DNA of 20,502 nt, taken from the NCBI GenBank assembly GCA_002342545.1, contig DDQE01000035.1, positions 1 through 20,502 on the forward strand, read 5' to 3'. Within the stretch, counting starts at the first letter, position 1. Each line of letters starts with the position of its first letter. The notes beneath the pieces were generated by a model that saw nothing but the letters and a program-made list of their open reading frames with translations, was not told the DNA's origin and did not search any database. The DNA comes from Caryophanales bacterium UBA2450. GTDB taxonomy: Bacteria; Bacillota_I; Bacilli_A; RFN20; CAG-826. Below are positions 14,133 through 20,502 of the stretch, one piece after another. A program made the position numbers and the translations under genes.

Positions 14133-15545
14133 ATGAAGTATTTATCCGTAAATGAAGTAGCAAAGAAATGGAATCTTAATGAAAGAAGAGTTCGTGTTTT
14201 AATTCAAGAAAAGCGTATTGAAGGGGTGAAATTAGTAGGCCATAAATATCTAATTCCTGAAAATGCAGTTAAACCACTAGATAGAAGATATAAAGGACAG
14301 AGATGTTTTGAAGATTCTCCTTTAGACAAAATTGATTTTGATTTTAAAAACTATCGTAAATTATTTCCAAATTCCGAAGGCTATTTTGGTCGATTTGGCG
14401 GAAGATTTTTACCTCCAAATTTATCTAAGGCAATGGATGAAGTTTATAACGGCTATCTAACAATTGCGAAATCTGCTAAATTCATCGCTGAACTTAGAGA
14501 AATTAGAAAGAATTATCATGGTCGACCAACTCCGGTATATCACTGCCAGAATTTGAGTAATTATTTTGGTAAAGTACAAATTTATTTAAAAAGAGAAGAT
14601 CTCAATCACGGAGGCGCTCATAAATTAAATAATGCGATGGGACAAGCTTTACTTGCTAAATATTTAGGCAAGAAAAAATTAATTGCTGAAACAGGAGCTG
14701 GTAGCCACGGCTCTGCTGTAGCTATGGCGGCAGCCTATTTCGGACTTAAGTGTGATATCTATATGGGCGAAGTTGATATGGAAAAACAAGCCCCTAATGT
14801 AAATAGAATTAAAGTGTTAGGGGCTAACGTAATTCCAGTTAAAGAAGGAACTAAAACATTAAAAGAAGCAGTAGACGCTGCCTTTGAAGCCTACGCTAAA
14901 GAATATAAAGATGCATTCTATTGCTTAGGAAGTGCGGTTGGACCTCATCCATATCCTTTAATAGTAAGAGACTTCCAGGAAATTATTGGTCGCGAAGCAA
15001 AACAACAATTTTTAGATATGACTGGAGAACTTCCAGATATCGTATGCGCTTGTGTTGGTGGAGGCTCAAACGCCATTGGAATGTTTGAAGCATTTTTAGA
15101 AGAGCCAGTCCATATTGTGGGAGTTGAACCAATGGGACAAGGAAGAGAAATTGGTAAAAACGCTGCCACAATTACTCTTGGAAAAGAAAAAGTTCTCCAC
15201 GGCTTTAATTCTTTAGTTTTAACTAAAGAAAACGGAGAACCTGCTGATGCTTATTCTATTGCTAGTGGGTTAGATTATCCAGGTGTAGGACCAGAACACG
15301 CTTTCCTACATGAAATCGGTAGAGTGAAATATGAATCAGTCACTGATGAAGAAGCTGCAGAAGCTTTCTTCTTACTTTCTAGATTAGAAGGCATTATTCC
15401 TGCGATTGAATCCGCACATGCAGTGGCATACGCTATTAAATGTGCTCGCACTATGCAAAGTGGATCAATCTTAGTCTGCTTAAGTGGACGTGGGGATAAA
15501 GACATGGAATTCATGTGTAAGAAATACCCACACATGTTCCACTAA
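14133..15545 (+). CDS. trpB: Tryptophan synthase beta chain fused to an N-terminal HTH DNA-binding domain
   Basis: A 470-residue protein. Residues 1 to about 52 are a MerR/excisionase-type helix-turn-helix (YLSVNEVAKKWNLNERRVRV, then GHKYLIPENAVKP). From about 70 to 465 it is a full PLP-dependent TrpB, which joins indole and serine to make tryptophan. Visible landmarks: YFGRFGGRFLP (84-94), PLP lysine Lys164 in GGAHKLNN, catalytic Glu186 in AETGAG, phosphate-binding GGGSNAIG (309-316), LDYPGVGPEH with Asp381, and LSGRGDKD with Ser451. Compared from memory with the Salmonella enzyme, Gln114 is Ser191 and Arg141 is Lys218, while the Lys that pairs with TrpA is kept (Lys244). No trpA or other trp gene is near. 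An AAGGA site precedes the start. The HTH fusion is not a normal TrpB feature. Confidence 0.85.
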   Translation: MKYLSVNEVAKKWNLNERRVRVLIQEKRIEGVKLVGHKYLIPENAVKPLDRRYKGQRCFEDSPLDKIDFDFKNYRKLFPNSEGYFGRFGGRFLPPNLSKAMDEVYNGYLTIAKSAKFIAELREIRKNYHGRPTPVYHCQNLSNYFGKVQIYLKREDLNHGGAHKLNNAMGQALLAKYLGKKKLIAETGAGSHGSAVAMAAAYFGLKCDIYMGEVDMEKQAPNVNRIKVLGANVIPVKEGTKTLKEAVDAAFEAYAKEYKDAFYCLGSAVGPHPYPLIVRDFQEIIGREAKQQFLDMTGELPDIVCACVGGGSNAIGMFEAFLEEPVHIVGVEPMGQGREIGKNAATITLGKEKVLHGFNSLVLTKENGEPADAYSIASGLDYPGVGPEHAFLHEIGRVKYESVTDEEAAEAFFLLSRLEGIIPAIESAHAVAYAIKCARTMQSGSILVCLSGRGDKDMEFMCKKYPHMFH

Positions 15546-15836
15546 TTACATTGATAAAGGTTTGATGTTTAGAATACTATCGCTATATGTACTCTGAGCT
15601 TCTCTAATATCTATATCGATTTGAAGATTTAAAAAATATTTATCACTTAATCCAAAATATCTACCAAGTCTAATAGATGTCTCGGCAGTAATTTTTCTTC
15701 TATCATGAAGAATATCTTGTATACGAGAAACAGGAACATCAATATCTTTAGCTAAACGATACGCTGAAATATGAAGAGGTATCATAAACTCTTCTTTTAG
15801 AATTTCGCTAATTTTTGGTAATCCAACTTTCTTCAT
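15546..15836 (-). CDS. higA: HigA-family antitoxin-like XRE regulator (orphan)
   Basis: A 96-residue protein with the HigA/VapI layout: PKISEILKEEFMIPLHISAY, then the helix-turn-helix RLAKDIDVPVSRIQDIL, and the trailing RLGRYFGLSDKYFLNLQ. HigA proteins neutralise HigB mRNA-cleaving toxins and repress their own promoter. Here no HigB gene is found on either side: upstream is only 87 bp before the insertion sequence, and downstream is the convergent trpB gene. Its stop codon directly abuts the trpB stop. It has a good promoter and GAGGG ribosome site. It may be a stand-alone regulator, or a survivor of a pair whose toxin was lost. Confidence 0.82.
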   Translation of the reverse strand: MKKVGLPKISEILKEEFMIPLHISAYRLAKDIDVPVSRIQDILHDRRKITAETSIRLGRYFGLSDKYFLNLQIDIDIREAQSTYSDSILNIKPLSM

Positions 15837-15857
15837 ATGAATCCCTCACTTATTAAA

Positions 15858-15885
15858 ATTATACCTGCTTCACGTGTATATTCAA
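15858..15885 (-). promoter_or_regulatory. Promoter of the higA gene
   Basis: On the minus strand: -35 TTGAAT (15880-15885), 16-bp spacer, -10 TATAAT (15858-15863), followed by a short leader with GAGGG before the ATG at 15836. Confidence 0.7.
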
Positions 15886-15889
15886 CCTA

Positions 15890-15905
15890 TATATGCATGC
15901 ATATA
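15890..15905. promoter_or_regulatory. 16-bp perfect palindrome upstream of higA
   Basis: TATATGCATGCATATA is a perfect dyad located just upstream of the higA -35 box. HigA proteins bind dyads near their own promoter, so it is a candidate operator. It is only 17 bp from the insertion sequence end. Confidence 0.5.
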
Positions 15906-15913
15906 GAATGTCC

Positions 15914-15922
15914 ACAAATGAA
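15914..15922. repeat. Target-site duplication, left copy
   Basis: ACAAATGAA, identical to 17440-17448, immediately outside the left inverted repeat of the insertion sequence. Confidence 0.88.
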
Positions 15923-15948
15923 TAGGGCAAACGCACGAAATAAATTTT
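15923..15948. repeat. Left terminal inverted repeat of the IS
   Basis: Starts TAGGGCAAACGCACGAAAT and pairs with the complement of 17414-17439 at 23 of 26 positions. Confidence 0.88.
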
Positions 15949-15962
15949 GTGTGTTAACGATT

Positions 15963-15989
15963 GGGGGTCGAATTTAATCCCCCTTTTTT
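15963..15989 (+). terminator. Terminator inside the IS left end
   Basis: GGGGG (15963-15967), an 11-nt loop, CCCCC (15979-15983), then six T (15984-15989). It lies between the left end and the transposase gene and would block read-through from outside, a known self-limiting device of insertion sequences. Confidence 0.75.
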
Positions 15990-16008
15990 GTTTGCATGTT
16001 TTTGTAAA

Positions 16009-16034
16009 TTATAACTTTATTAATAAAGTTATAA
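16009..16034. repeat. 26-bp perfect palindrome before the transposase gene
   Basis: A fully self-complementary AT-rich sequence centred on the TTAATAA at 16019-16025, 33 bp upstream of the transposase ATG. It could be an operator for the transposase or an RNA hairpin in its leader; the sequence does not decide. Confidence 0.8.
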
Positions 16035-16067
16035 AGTGTATCATTTAGCTATAGGAGAAGTAGTTAA

Positions 16068-17276
16068 ATGATTAGTGTGAAAAGACTGATTAAGTCTCAT
16101 CGTTTTAGGCATTTCTATCACGAGTTAGAAAACATCTATGATTATCGAATGAGAGGAAAGATAAAGCATCGATTAAGTGACTGCCTGATAATCATCATGT
16201 TGGCGATGCTGTCTGGCTGTAATATCTTTAGAGAATATGTGGCGTTTGCTAAAAGATATGAAAGCAAATTAAACAAAATATTATCGTTGAAAAACGGCAT
16301 TCCATCTCATGACACATTGGAAAGAATAATGCATCGTACAAAACATTCTGATTTAGAAAGACTGTTAGTGAAATTGATTGCTAGATTATTGGACTATCCA
16401 ACCATAGTATCATTGGATGGCAAATACATTAGAGCAACAAGAGACTCATCCAAAGAAAGTACTTCTGCAGTTAATGTTGTCACTTTATATGATGATATTG
16501 CCAAAGTGCCCATATTCTCTCATAAGGTAGCCAAAGATCAAAACAAGAAGGGCGGAGAGCAAGGAGCAATTGAATTTTTGTTAAGAAGATTTCATCGTCG
16601 ACATCCTAAAAAGAAGCTCATCATTAGTATTGATGGGGTGGGAGCAAATAGAAACATAACTAAGTTATGCAAGAAGTTGAATTACGATTTTATTATCAAT
16701 ATAAAGCTAGAAGAATTTGATGGTCTAGGCGGAATAATAAAGGATGACTTTTTAACGGAACTCAACGATGAAAAACATTCAAATAGATTAACTAAAAAGG
16801 TAGTTCAAAATCCAAAAATTGACCACGGGAGGCTGGAGAAAAGGACATTCTATATGATTAATGATTTATCTTATGTAAAAGATAGATATGGCAAATTATG
16901 GAATGGTGTTAAAGCCATAGGAATGATGAGAAGTGAAGTGCTTATTGTAAAGAAAAACAAAACAATAACTCAAGATAGATTTTTCATCACAAGCGAGATT
17001 GATATAAATACATTCCACATCGTTAGAAGAAAGCATTGGAATATCGAGTCGTTTCATTACATATTAGACAATTCATTCAAAGAAGACCGGTGCACATTAA
17101 GAAAAGGTCTAGGTGCTGAAAACCTAAACCTTGTTCGTAAGTTCATCTATATGATCGTCCAACTGTCCAGGAAAGATAAATCATTTGATGAATCAAGGAG
17201 CGAGAATAGATATCTTACCCCTCAGCAACTATTGTACAAGATTCTTTACATTAATAGTATAAAAACTGTCCAATAA
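16068..17276 (+). CDS. ISAs1-family transposase (DDE)
   Basis: A 402-residue transposase of the ISAs1 family that cuts and joins the element ends. N-terminal residues 10-90 form the family's leader domain (RFRHFYHELENIYDYRMRGK, then HRLSDCLIIIMLAMLSGC). The acidic triad appears as Asp117 in SLDGKYIRAT, Asp189 in ISIDGVGANR, and Glu327 in HWNIESFHYILD, followed by FKEDRC. Length is at the upper end for the family (about 370-400). An AGGAG ribosome site sits upstream of the ATG. The frame is uninterrupted, and both ends of the element are intact. Confidence 0.9.
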   Translation: MISVKRLIKSHRFRHFYHELENIYDYRMRGKIKHRLSDCLIIIMLAMLSGCNIFREYVAFAKRYESKLNKILSLKNGIPSHDTLERIMHRTKHSDLERLLVKLIARLLDYPTIVSLDGKYIRATRDSSKESTSAVNVVTLYDDIAKVPIFSHKVAKDQNKKGGEQGAIEFLLRRFHRRHPKKKLIISIDGVGANRNITKLCKKLNYDFIINIKLEEFDGLGGIIKDDFLTELNDEKHSNRLTKKVVQNPKIDHGRLEKRTFYMINDLSYVKDRYGKLWNGVKAIGMMRSEVLIVKKNKTITQDRFFITSEIDINTFHIVRRKHWNIESFHYILDNSFKEDRCTLRKGLGAENLNLVRKFIYMIVQLSRKDKSFDESRSENRYLTPQQLLYKILYINSIKTVQ

Positions 17277-17413
17277 AAGGTGGTGATTATTGAAGAAGAA
17301 GTTGTTTTTATCTTGCCATTTTACAGCGAAAAACCATCCGAAAATATTTTAATTTGGCCAAAATCTCAGAATTATGATTAGCAAAGTTAAATTCCATGGG
17401 TTTGGGTACTTAT

Positions 17414-17439
17414 AAAATGAATTTCGTGCGTTTGCCTTA
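17414..17439. repeat. Right terminal inverted repeat of the IS
   Basis: Ends in ATTTCGTGCGTTTGCCTTA, the near-complement of the left end; differs from it at three positions. Confidence 0.88.
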
Positions 17440-17448
17440 ACAAATGAA
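17440..17448. repeat. Target-site duplication, right copy
   Basis: ACAAATGAA, identical to 15914-15922. ISAs1-type elements make 8-10 bp duplications, so 9 bp fits. Confidence 0.88.
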
Positions 17449-17488
17449 ATTTTTGTGGAAATTCTTTCCTATACGGGCACATATGTAA

Positions 17489-17526
17489 TAGAATATTAGC
17501 GCTGGTGAGCGAATACATATACGCTC
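17489..17526 (+). promoter_or_regulatory. Possible ppdK -10 box and leader hairpin
   Basis: TAGAAT at 17489-17494 is a plausible -10 box, but the region 17 bp upstream is a poor -35. The leader then contains GAGCG (17507-17511) and CGCTC (17522-17526), a 5-bp stem with a 10-nt loop. These lie downstream of the IS, so the insertion need not have removed the promoter. Confidence 0.35.
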
Positions 17527-17552
17527 TCTACGTGCCTTATAGGAGGAAAAAT

Positions 17553-20198
17553 ATGGCTGAAAAGAAATATGTTTACCCCTTTGATGAAGCCTATGGATTA
17601 GGCAAAGAACTCTTAGGTGGTAAAGGTGCTGGTTTAGCAGAAATGACCCATATCGGCGTTCCTGTTCCAGAAGGATTTACAATCACAACTGAAGCTTGCA
17701 CCCTTTATTATGACAGTGGAAAGAAAATCCCAGAATTTGTTAAAGAACAAATCTTCGCGGCAATTAAAGATGTCGAAAAGAAAACCGGAAAAACATTCGG
17801 TGGAGAACATAATCCACTTTTAGTTTCTGTCAGATCTGGTGCTCGTGTCAGTATGCCAGGTATGATGGACACAATCTTAAACTTAGGTTTAAATGATGTT
17901 ACTGCTGCTGCTCTTGCAAGAGAAACAGGCAACGAAAGATTTGCATTAGACAGCTTCAGAAGATTCATCCTCATGTTCACAAACATCGCTAAAGGTCATC
18001 CAAGAACCGAAATGGATAAGATGCTTGATGATTTAAAAGAATCAAGAGGATACAAATTAGACACAGAAGTCACTACAGAAGAATTAAAAGTCTTAGTGGC
18101 TAAATACAAAGAATACTACAAGAAAACATTCGGTGAAGAATTCCCAACTGATCCAAAAGATCAATTAATGGAAGCTGTTGCCGCGGTCTTTAGAAGCTGG
18201 GACAACCCAAGAGCGAATATTTACCGTATGCAATATTCCATTCCATATTCATGGGGAACCGCCGTTAACGTGCAATCCATGGCCTTTGGTAACAAAGGTG
18301 AGACCTCTGGTACAGGTGTTGCTTTCTCTAGAAACGCCGCTACTGGTGAAAAAGAAATCTCCGCTGAATATTTACCAAACGCTCAAGGTGAAGACGTTGT
18401 TGCTGGTATCCGTACCCCACTTCACATTGATGAATTAAAAAGAAGAATGCCTGAAGTCTATGAACAATTCGTCAAGACTATCAAAAACATGGAACTCCAC
18501 TACCGCGATATGCAAGATATGGAATTCACTGTTGAAGAAGGCAAATTATACTTCTTACAAACTAGATCCGGAAAAAGAACACCTGCTGCAGCCTTAAAGA
18601 TGGCCTGTGACATGGTTGATGAAGGATTAATTACCAAAGAAGAAGCTGTCTTAAGAATTGATCCTGTTTCATTTGATAAATTATTATTACCTAACTTTGA
18701 TAAAGATGATTTAGCTAAAGCTAAAGACAGATTAGTCGCTAAAGGTAACCCAGCTGGCCCAGGAGCAGGAACCGGCGCTATCGCCTTCACTGCTGAAGAA
18801 GCTGAAAGAAGACACGCTGCTGGAGAAAAAGTTGTTCTAGTTAGAGCAGAAACTTCCCCAGAAGATCTTGCTGGTATGATTGCTTGCGAAGGTATTCTCA
18901 CTATGAGAGGTGGTATGACTTCTCACGCTGCCGTTGTTGCTCGTGGTATGGGTAAATGCTGTATCACTGGTTGTGCTGCTGCCATCATTGATGAAGAAGC
19001 AAGAACCTTAAAGATTGGTGATAAAGTCTATACTGATAAAGATGTCTTATCCTTAGACGGAAGCACAGGTTGTGTTTACGAAGGCGACATCAAGAAAGTT
19101 GCACCAGATCTATCCTCTGGTAACTTTGGTAGATTAATGGGTTGGGTTGATGAAGCCCGTGACTTAGCAGTTAGAGCTAACGCCGATACTCCAAGAGATG
19201 CACATCAAGCTAAAGTCTTTGGTGCTCAAGGTATTGGATTATGTAGAACAGAACATATGTTCTTCGATAAAGACAAGATCTTCTCCTTCAGAAAGATGAT
19301 TCTTGCTGAAAGTAAAGAAGAAAGAGTTGCCGCTTTAGCGGAAATCGAACCATTACAACAAAAAGACTTCGAAGGTTTATACGAAGAAATGGGCAACCTC
19401 AACGTTAATGTCCGTTTACTTGATCCACCTCTACACGAATTCTTACCACAAGAAGAAGACAAGATCCAAGAACTCGCAAAAGCGACTGGACATTCTGTTG
19501 AATATATTCACAAGAGAATTGATGAATTACATGAATTCAACCCAATGATGGGTCACAGAGGCTGCCGTTTAGACGTCTCCTATCCAGAAATTGGTGAAAT
19601 GCAAACCCGCGCTATTATTAAGGCTGCTATCGCCGTTAATAAGAGATGTGGATTACATGTTGAACCAGAAATCATGGTCCCTCTTACCTTAGACTTAAGA
19701 GAAATGAAATTCGTTAAGGCTATCGTTTGTAAGACTGCTGATGAAGTCATCAAAGCTGCTGGTGTCAATCTCAAATACCATGTTGGTACTATGATTGAAA
19801 TTCCACGTGCTGCATTACTCTCTGATGAAATTGCTCAAGAAGCAGAATTCTTCTCATTTGGTACAAATGACTTAACCCAAATGACATTCGGATTCTCTCG
19901 TGATGATGCTTCTAAATTCTTACCAGATTACTACAGCAATAAGATCTTAGAAGAAGATCCATTCAAGACCTTAGATCAACACGGTGTTGGTAAGTTAGTT
20001 GAACTCTCTGTCAAACAAGGTAGAGCTACTAGACCTGACTTACACATTGGTGTCTGTGGTGAAACTGGTGGTGAAGCAAACTCCATTGAGTTCTATCACA
20101 AAGTTGGATTAGATTACGTCTCTTGTTCTCCATTTAGAGTCCCAGTTGCTAGACTCGCTGCTGCACAAGCCGCAATCAAATTCCCAAGAAAGAAATAG
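17553..20198 (+). CDS. ppdK: Pyruvate, phosphate dikinase
   Basis: An 881-residue enzyme that interconverts pyruvate, ATP and phosphate with phosphoenolpyruvate, AMP and pyrophosphate in the cytosol. In fermentative low-GC bacteria it can serve glycolysis or PEP supply. Seen: the nucleotide-binding N-terminal half with LGGKGAGLAEM (21-31) and RSGARVSMPGMMDT (94-107), the swivelling domain with phospho-acceptor His458 in GGMTSHAAVVARG and its neighbour Thr456, and the C-terminal PEP/pyruvate barrel with Cys835 in HIGVCGETGGE. Length matches the family (about 875). The frame is open to a GTG at 17505, but AGGAGG at 17541-17546, 6 nt before the ATG at 17553, and the family N-terminus AEKKYVYPFDEA fix the start. 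It uses more C-ending codons than its neighbours, suggesting high expression. No dedicated terminator follows except the tnpB right-end hairpin. Confidence 0.95.
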   Translation: MAEKKYVYPFDEAYGLGKELLGGKGAGLAEMTHIGVPVPEGFTITTEACTLYYDSGKKIPEFVKEQIFAAIKDVEKKTGKTFGGEHNPLLVSVRSGARVSMPGMMDTILNLGLNDVTAAALARETGNERFALDSFRRFILMFTNIAKGHPRTEMDKMLDDLKESRGYKLDTEVTTEELKVLVAKYKEYYKKTFGEEFPTDPKDQLMEAVAAVFRSWDNPRANIYRMQYSIPYSWGTAVNVQSMAFGNKGETSGTGVAFSRNAATGEKEISAEYLPNAQGEDVVAGIRTPLHIDELKRRMPEVYEQFVKTIKNMELHYRDMQDMEFTVEEGKLYFLQTRSGKRTPAAALKMACDMVDEGLITKEEAVLRIDPVSFDKLLLPNFDKDDLAKAKDRLVAKGNPAGPGAGTGAIAFTAEEAERRHAAGEKVVLVRAETSPEDLAGMIACEGILTMRGGMTSHAAVVARGMGKCCITGCAAAIIDEEARTLKIGDKVYTDKDVLSLDGSTGCVYEGDIKKVAPDLSSGNFGRLMGWVDEARDLAVRANADTPRDAHQAKVFGAQGIGLCRTEHMFFDKDKIFSFRKMILAESKEERVAALAEIEPLQQKDFEGLYEEMGNLNVNVRLLDPPLHEFLPQEEDKIQELAKATGHSVEYIHKRIDELHEFNPMMGHRGCRLDVSYPEIGEMQTRAIIKAAIAVNKRCGLHVEPEIMVPLTLDLREMKFVKAIVCKTADEVIKAAGVNLKYHVGTMIEIPRAALLSDEIAQEAEFFSFGTNDLTQMTFGFSRDDASKFLPDYYSNKILEEDPFKTLDQHGVGKLVELSVKQGRATRPDLHIGVCGETGGEANSIEFYHKVGLDYVSCSPFRVPVARLAAAQAAIKFPRKK

Positions 20199-20221
20199 TT
20201 CTTTCTCAGCCAAGTGACATA

Positions 20222-20244
20222 CCCACCACTTATAGAAGTGGGGG
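20222..20244. terminator. tnpB right-end hairpin, possibly also ending ppdK transcription
   Basis: CCCACCACTT (20222-20231), loop ATAG, AAGTGGGGG (20236-20244): a 9-bp stem with one bulged A. In IS200/IS605 elements such a hairpin marks the right end and forms part of the guide RNA. On the + strand it is followed by CTTCTT, 24 bp after the ppdK stop, so it could also terminate ppdK. Confidence 0.55.
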
Positions 20245-20502
20245 CTTCTTGCTCGATGACTCTAATGAGCCAAGCATAAACAAGCTATCCGGATGTGTCC
20301 CACCCTTAGTAAGCATTTCAATTCCCTTACGTAGAATATTTTTAGCTGCGTTTATATCTCGATCATGGACTGAGCCACATTGAGGGCAAGTCCATTTTCT
20401 TACTTTCAAATCTTTAGTGAGAGGATTTTGATAATTGCAGTAACTACATAATTGACTACTTGGATAATTAGTAGGAACTTTAACAATAACGTTCCCATAC
20501 CA
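20230..20502 (-). CDS. tnpB: TnpB RNA-guided nuclease, C-terminal part (cut by window edge)
   Basis: An open frame of 90 residues enters from the window edge and ends at TAA (20230-20232). It carries the TnpB zinc ribbon, two Cys pairs in LCSYCNY and WTCPQCGS, followed by HDRDINAAKNIL with the last catalytic Asp of the RuvC nuclease. TnpB is the RNA-guided nuclease of IS200/IS605 elements and an ancestor of Cas12. The tail after NAAKNI (about 35 residues) is of usual length and the stop lies in the right-end hairpin, so this end appears intact. Whether the upstream part and a tnpA are present cannot be seen. Confidence 0.92.
   Translation of the reverse strand, partial: WYGNVIVKVPTNYPSSQLCSYCNYQNPLTKDLKVRKWTCPQCGSVHDRDINAAKNILRKGIEMLTKGGTHPDSLFMLGSLESSSKKPPLL

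Larger units (their letters stand above)
15923..17439 (+). mobile_element. Complete ISAs1-family insertion sequence (1517 bp)
   Basis: The element is bounded by imperfect 26-bp terminal inverted repeats (15923-15948 and 17414-17439; 23 of 26 positions match, core GGCAAACGCACGAAAT). It is flanked by a 9-bp direct duplication, ACAAATGAA. It carries one intact transposase gene. A GGGGG/CCCCC hairpin with T6 inside the left end should stop outside transcription, and a 26-bp palindrome precedes the transposase start. Intact ends, duplication and reading frame indicate a recent, potentially active insertion. Confidence 0.9.
20214..20502 (-). mobile_element. 3' end of an IS200/IS605-group element (partial)
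   Basis: Contains the end of tnpB and the typical right-end hairpin just after its stop. The outer boundary is estimated at GTCAC (minus strand, 20218-20214), which resembles right-end cleavage sequences of the group. The rest lies outside the window. Confidence 0.6.

Noticed and set aside
15546..16067. A complete HigBA toxin-antitoxin pair
   Set aside because: No small HigB-like frame exists on either side of higA; only the IS and the trpB gene are adjacent.
17505..17552. GTG start adding 16 residues to ppdK
   Set aside because: AGGAGG at 17541-17546 is positioned for the ATG at 17553, and the extra residues do not resemble a PPDK N-terminus.

Overview
The window is AT-rich DNA from a low-GC member of the Bacillota, most likely an uncultured gut or Mollicutes-adjacent Bacilli lineage (inferred from gene content and base composition; no rRNA is present). 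The genetic code looks standard rather than mycoplasma-like. TGA is used as a stop, seen in the ATGA overlap at 2639-2642, and tryptophans are TGG. Shine-Dalgarno sites (GGAGG, AGGAGG, AAGGA) precede most genes, but queT and the HTH-DUF3990 gene start so close to a -10 box that their mRNAs are probably leaderless.

Left part (1-4724): queT (queuosine-precursor ECF transporter) ends at a bidirectional terminator shared with a leftward unit. That unit is an HTH-DUF3990 (ADP-ribosyltransferase-like) gene, a small partner gene overlapping it by 4 bp, and a class 3 lipase-like lipoprotein 13 bp further on. The first two look like an autoregulated toxin-antitoxin or defence pair. Upstream is an MscS-type channel with its own terminator.

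Middle (4759-12364): a 1238-residue surface protein carries about seven Fn3-like units on an N-terminal membrane anchor and lies 34 bp upstream of the channel gene. Next come a STAND/AAA-type ATPase with a C-terminal winged helix, a DUF1295 membrane enzyme, and a divergent AAA/DUF4143 ATPase. Each ATPase has short tandem boxes built into its promoter: five GTGTATATTT boxes at 10- or 19-20-bp steps for one, and four identical TGTCAGTTTTGTGG boxes every 32-33 bp for the other.

Right part (12453-20502): an FGGY sugar kinase is divergent from an unusual tryptophan synthase beta chain fused at its N-terminus to a DNA-binding HTH domain, with no other trp gene nearby. Its stop abuts that of a convergent orphan HigA-type antitoxin. 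A complete ISAs1-family insertion sequence (1517 bp, 23/26 matching inverted repeats, 9-bp target duplication) then sits inside an inverted repeat upstream of ppdK (pyruvate, phosphate dikinase). Just after ppdK is the 3' end of a leftward IS200/IS605-type tnpB with its right-end hairpin, cut by the window edge.

Most distinctive: the HTH-TrpB fusion, the two promoter-embedded repeat arrays, and the HTH-DUF3990 operon with its leaderless, palindrome-rich promoter.
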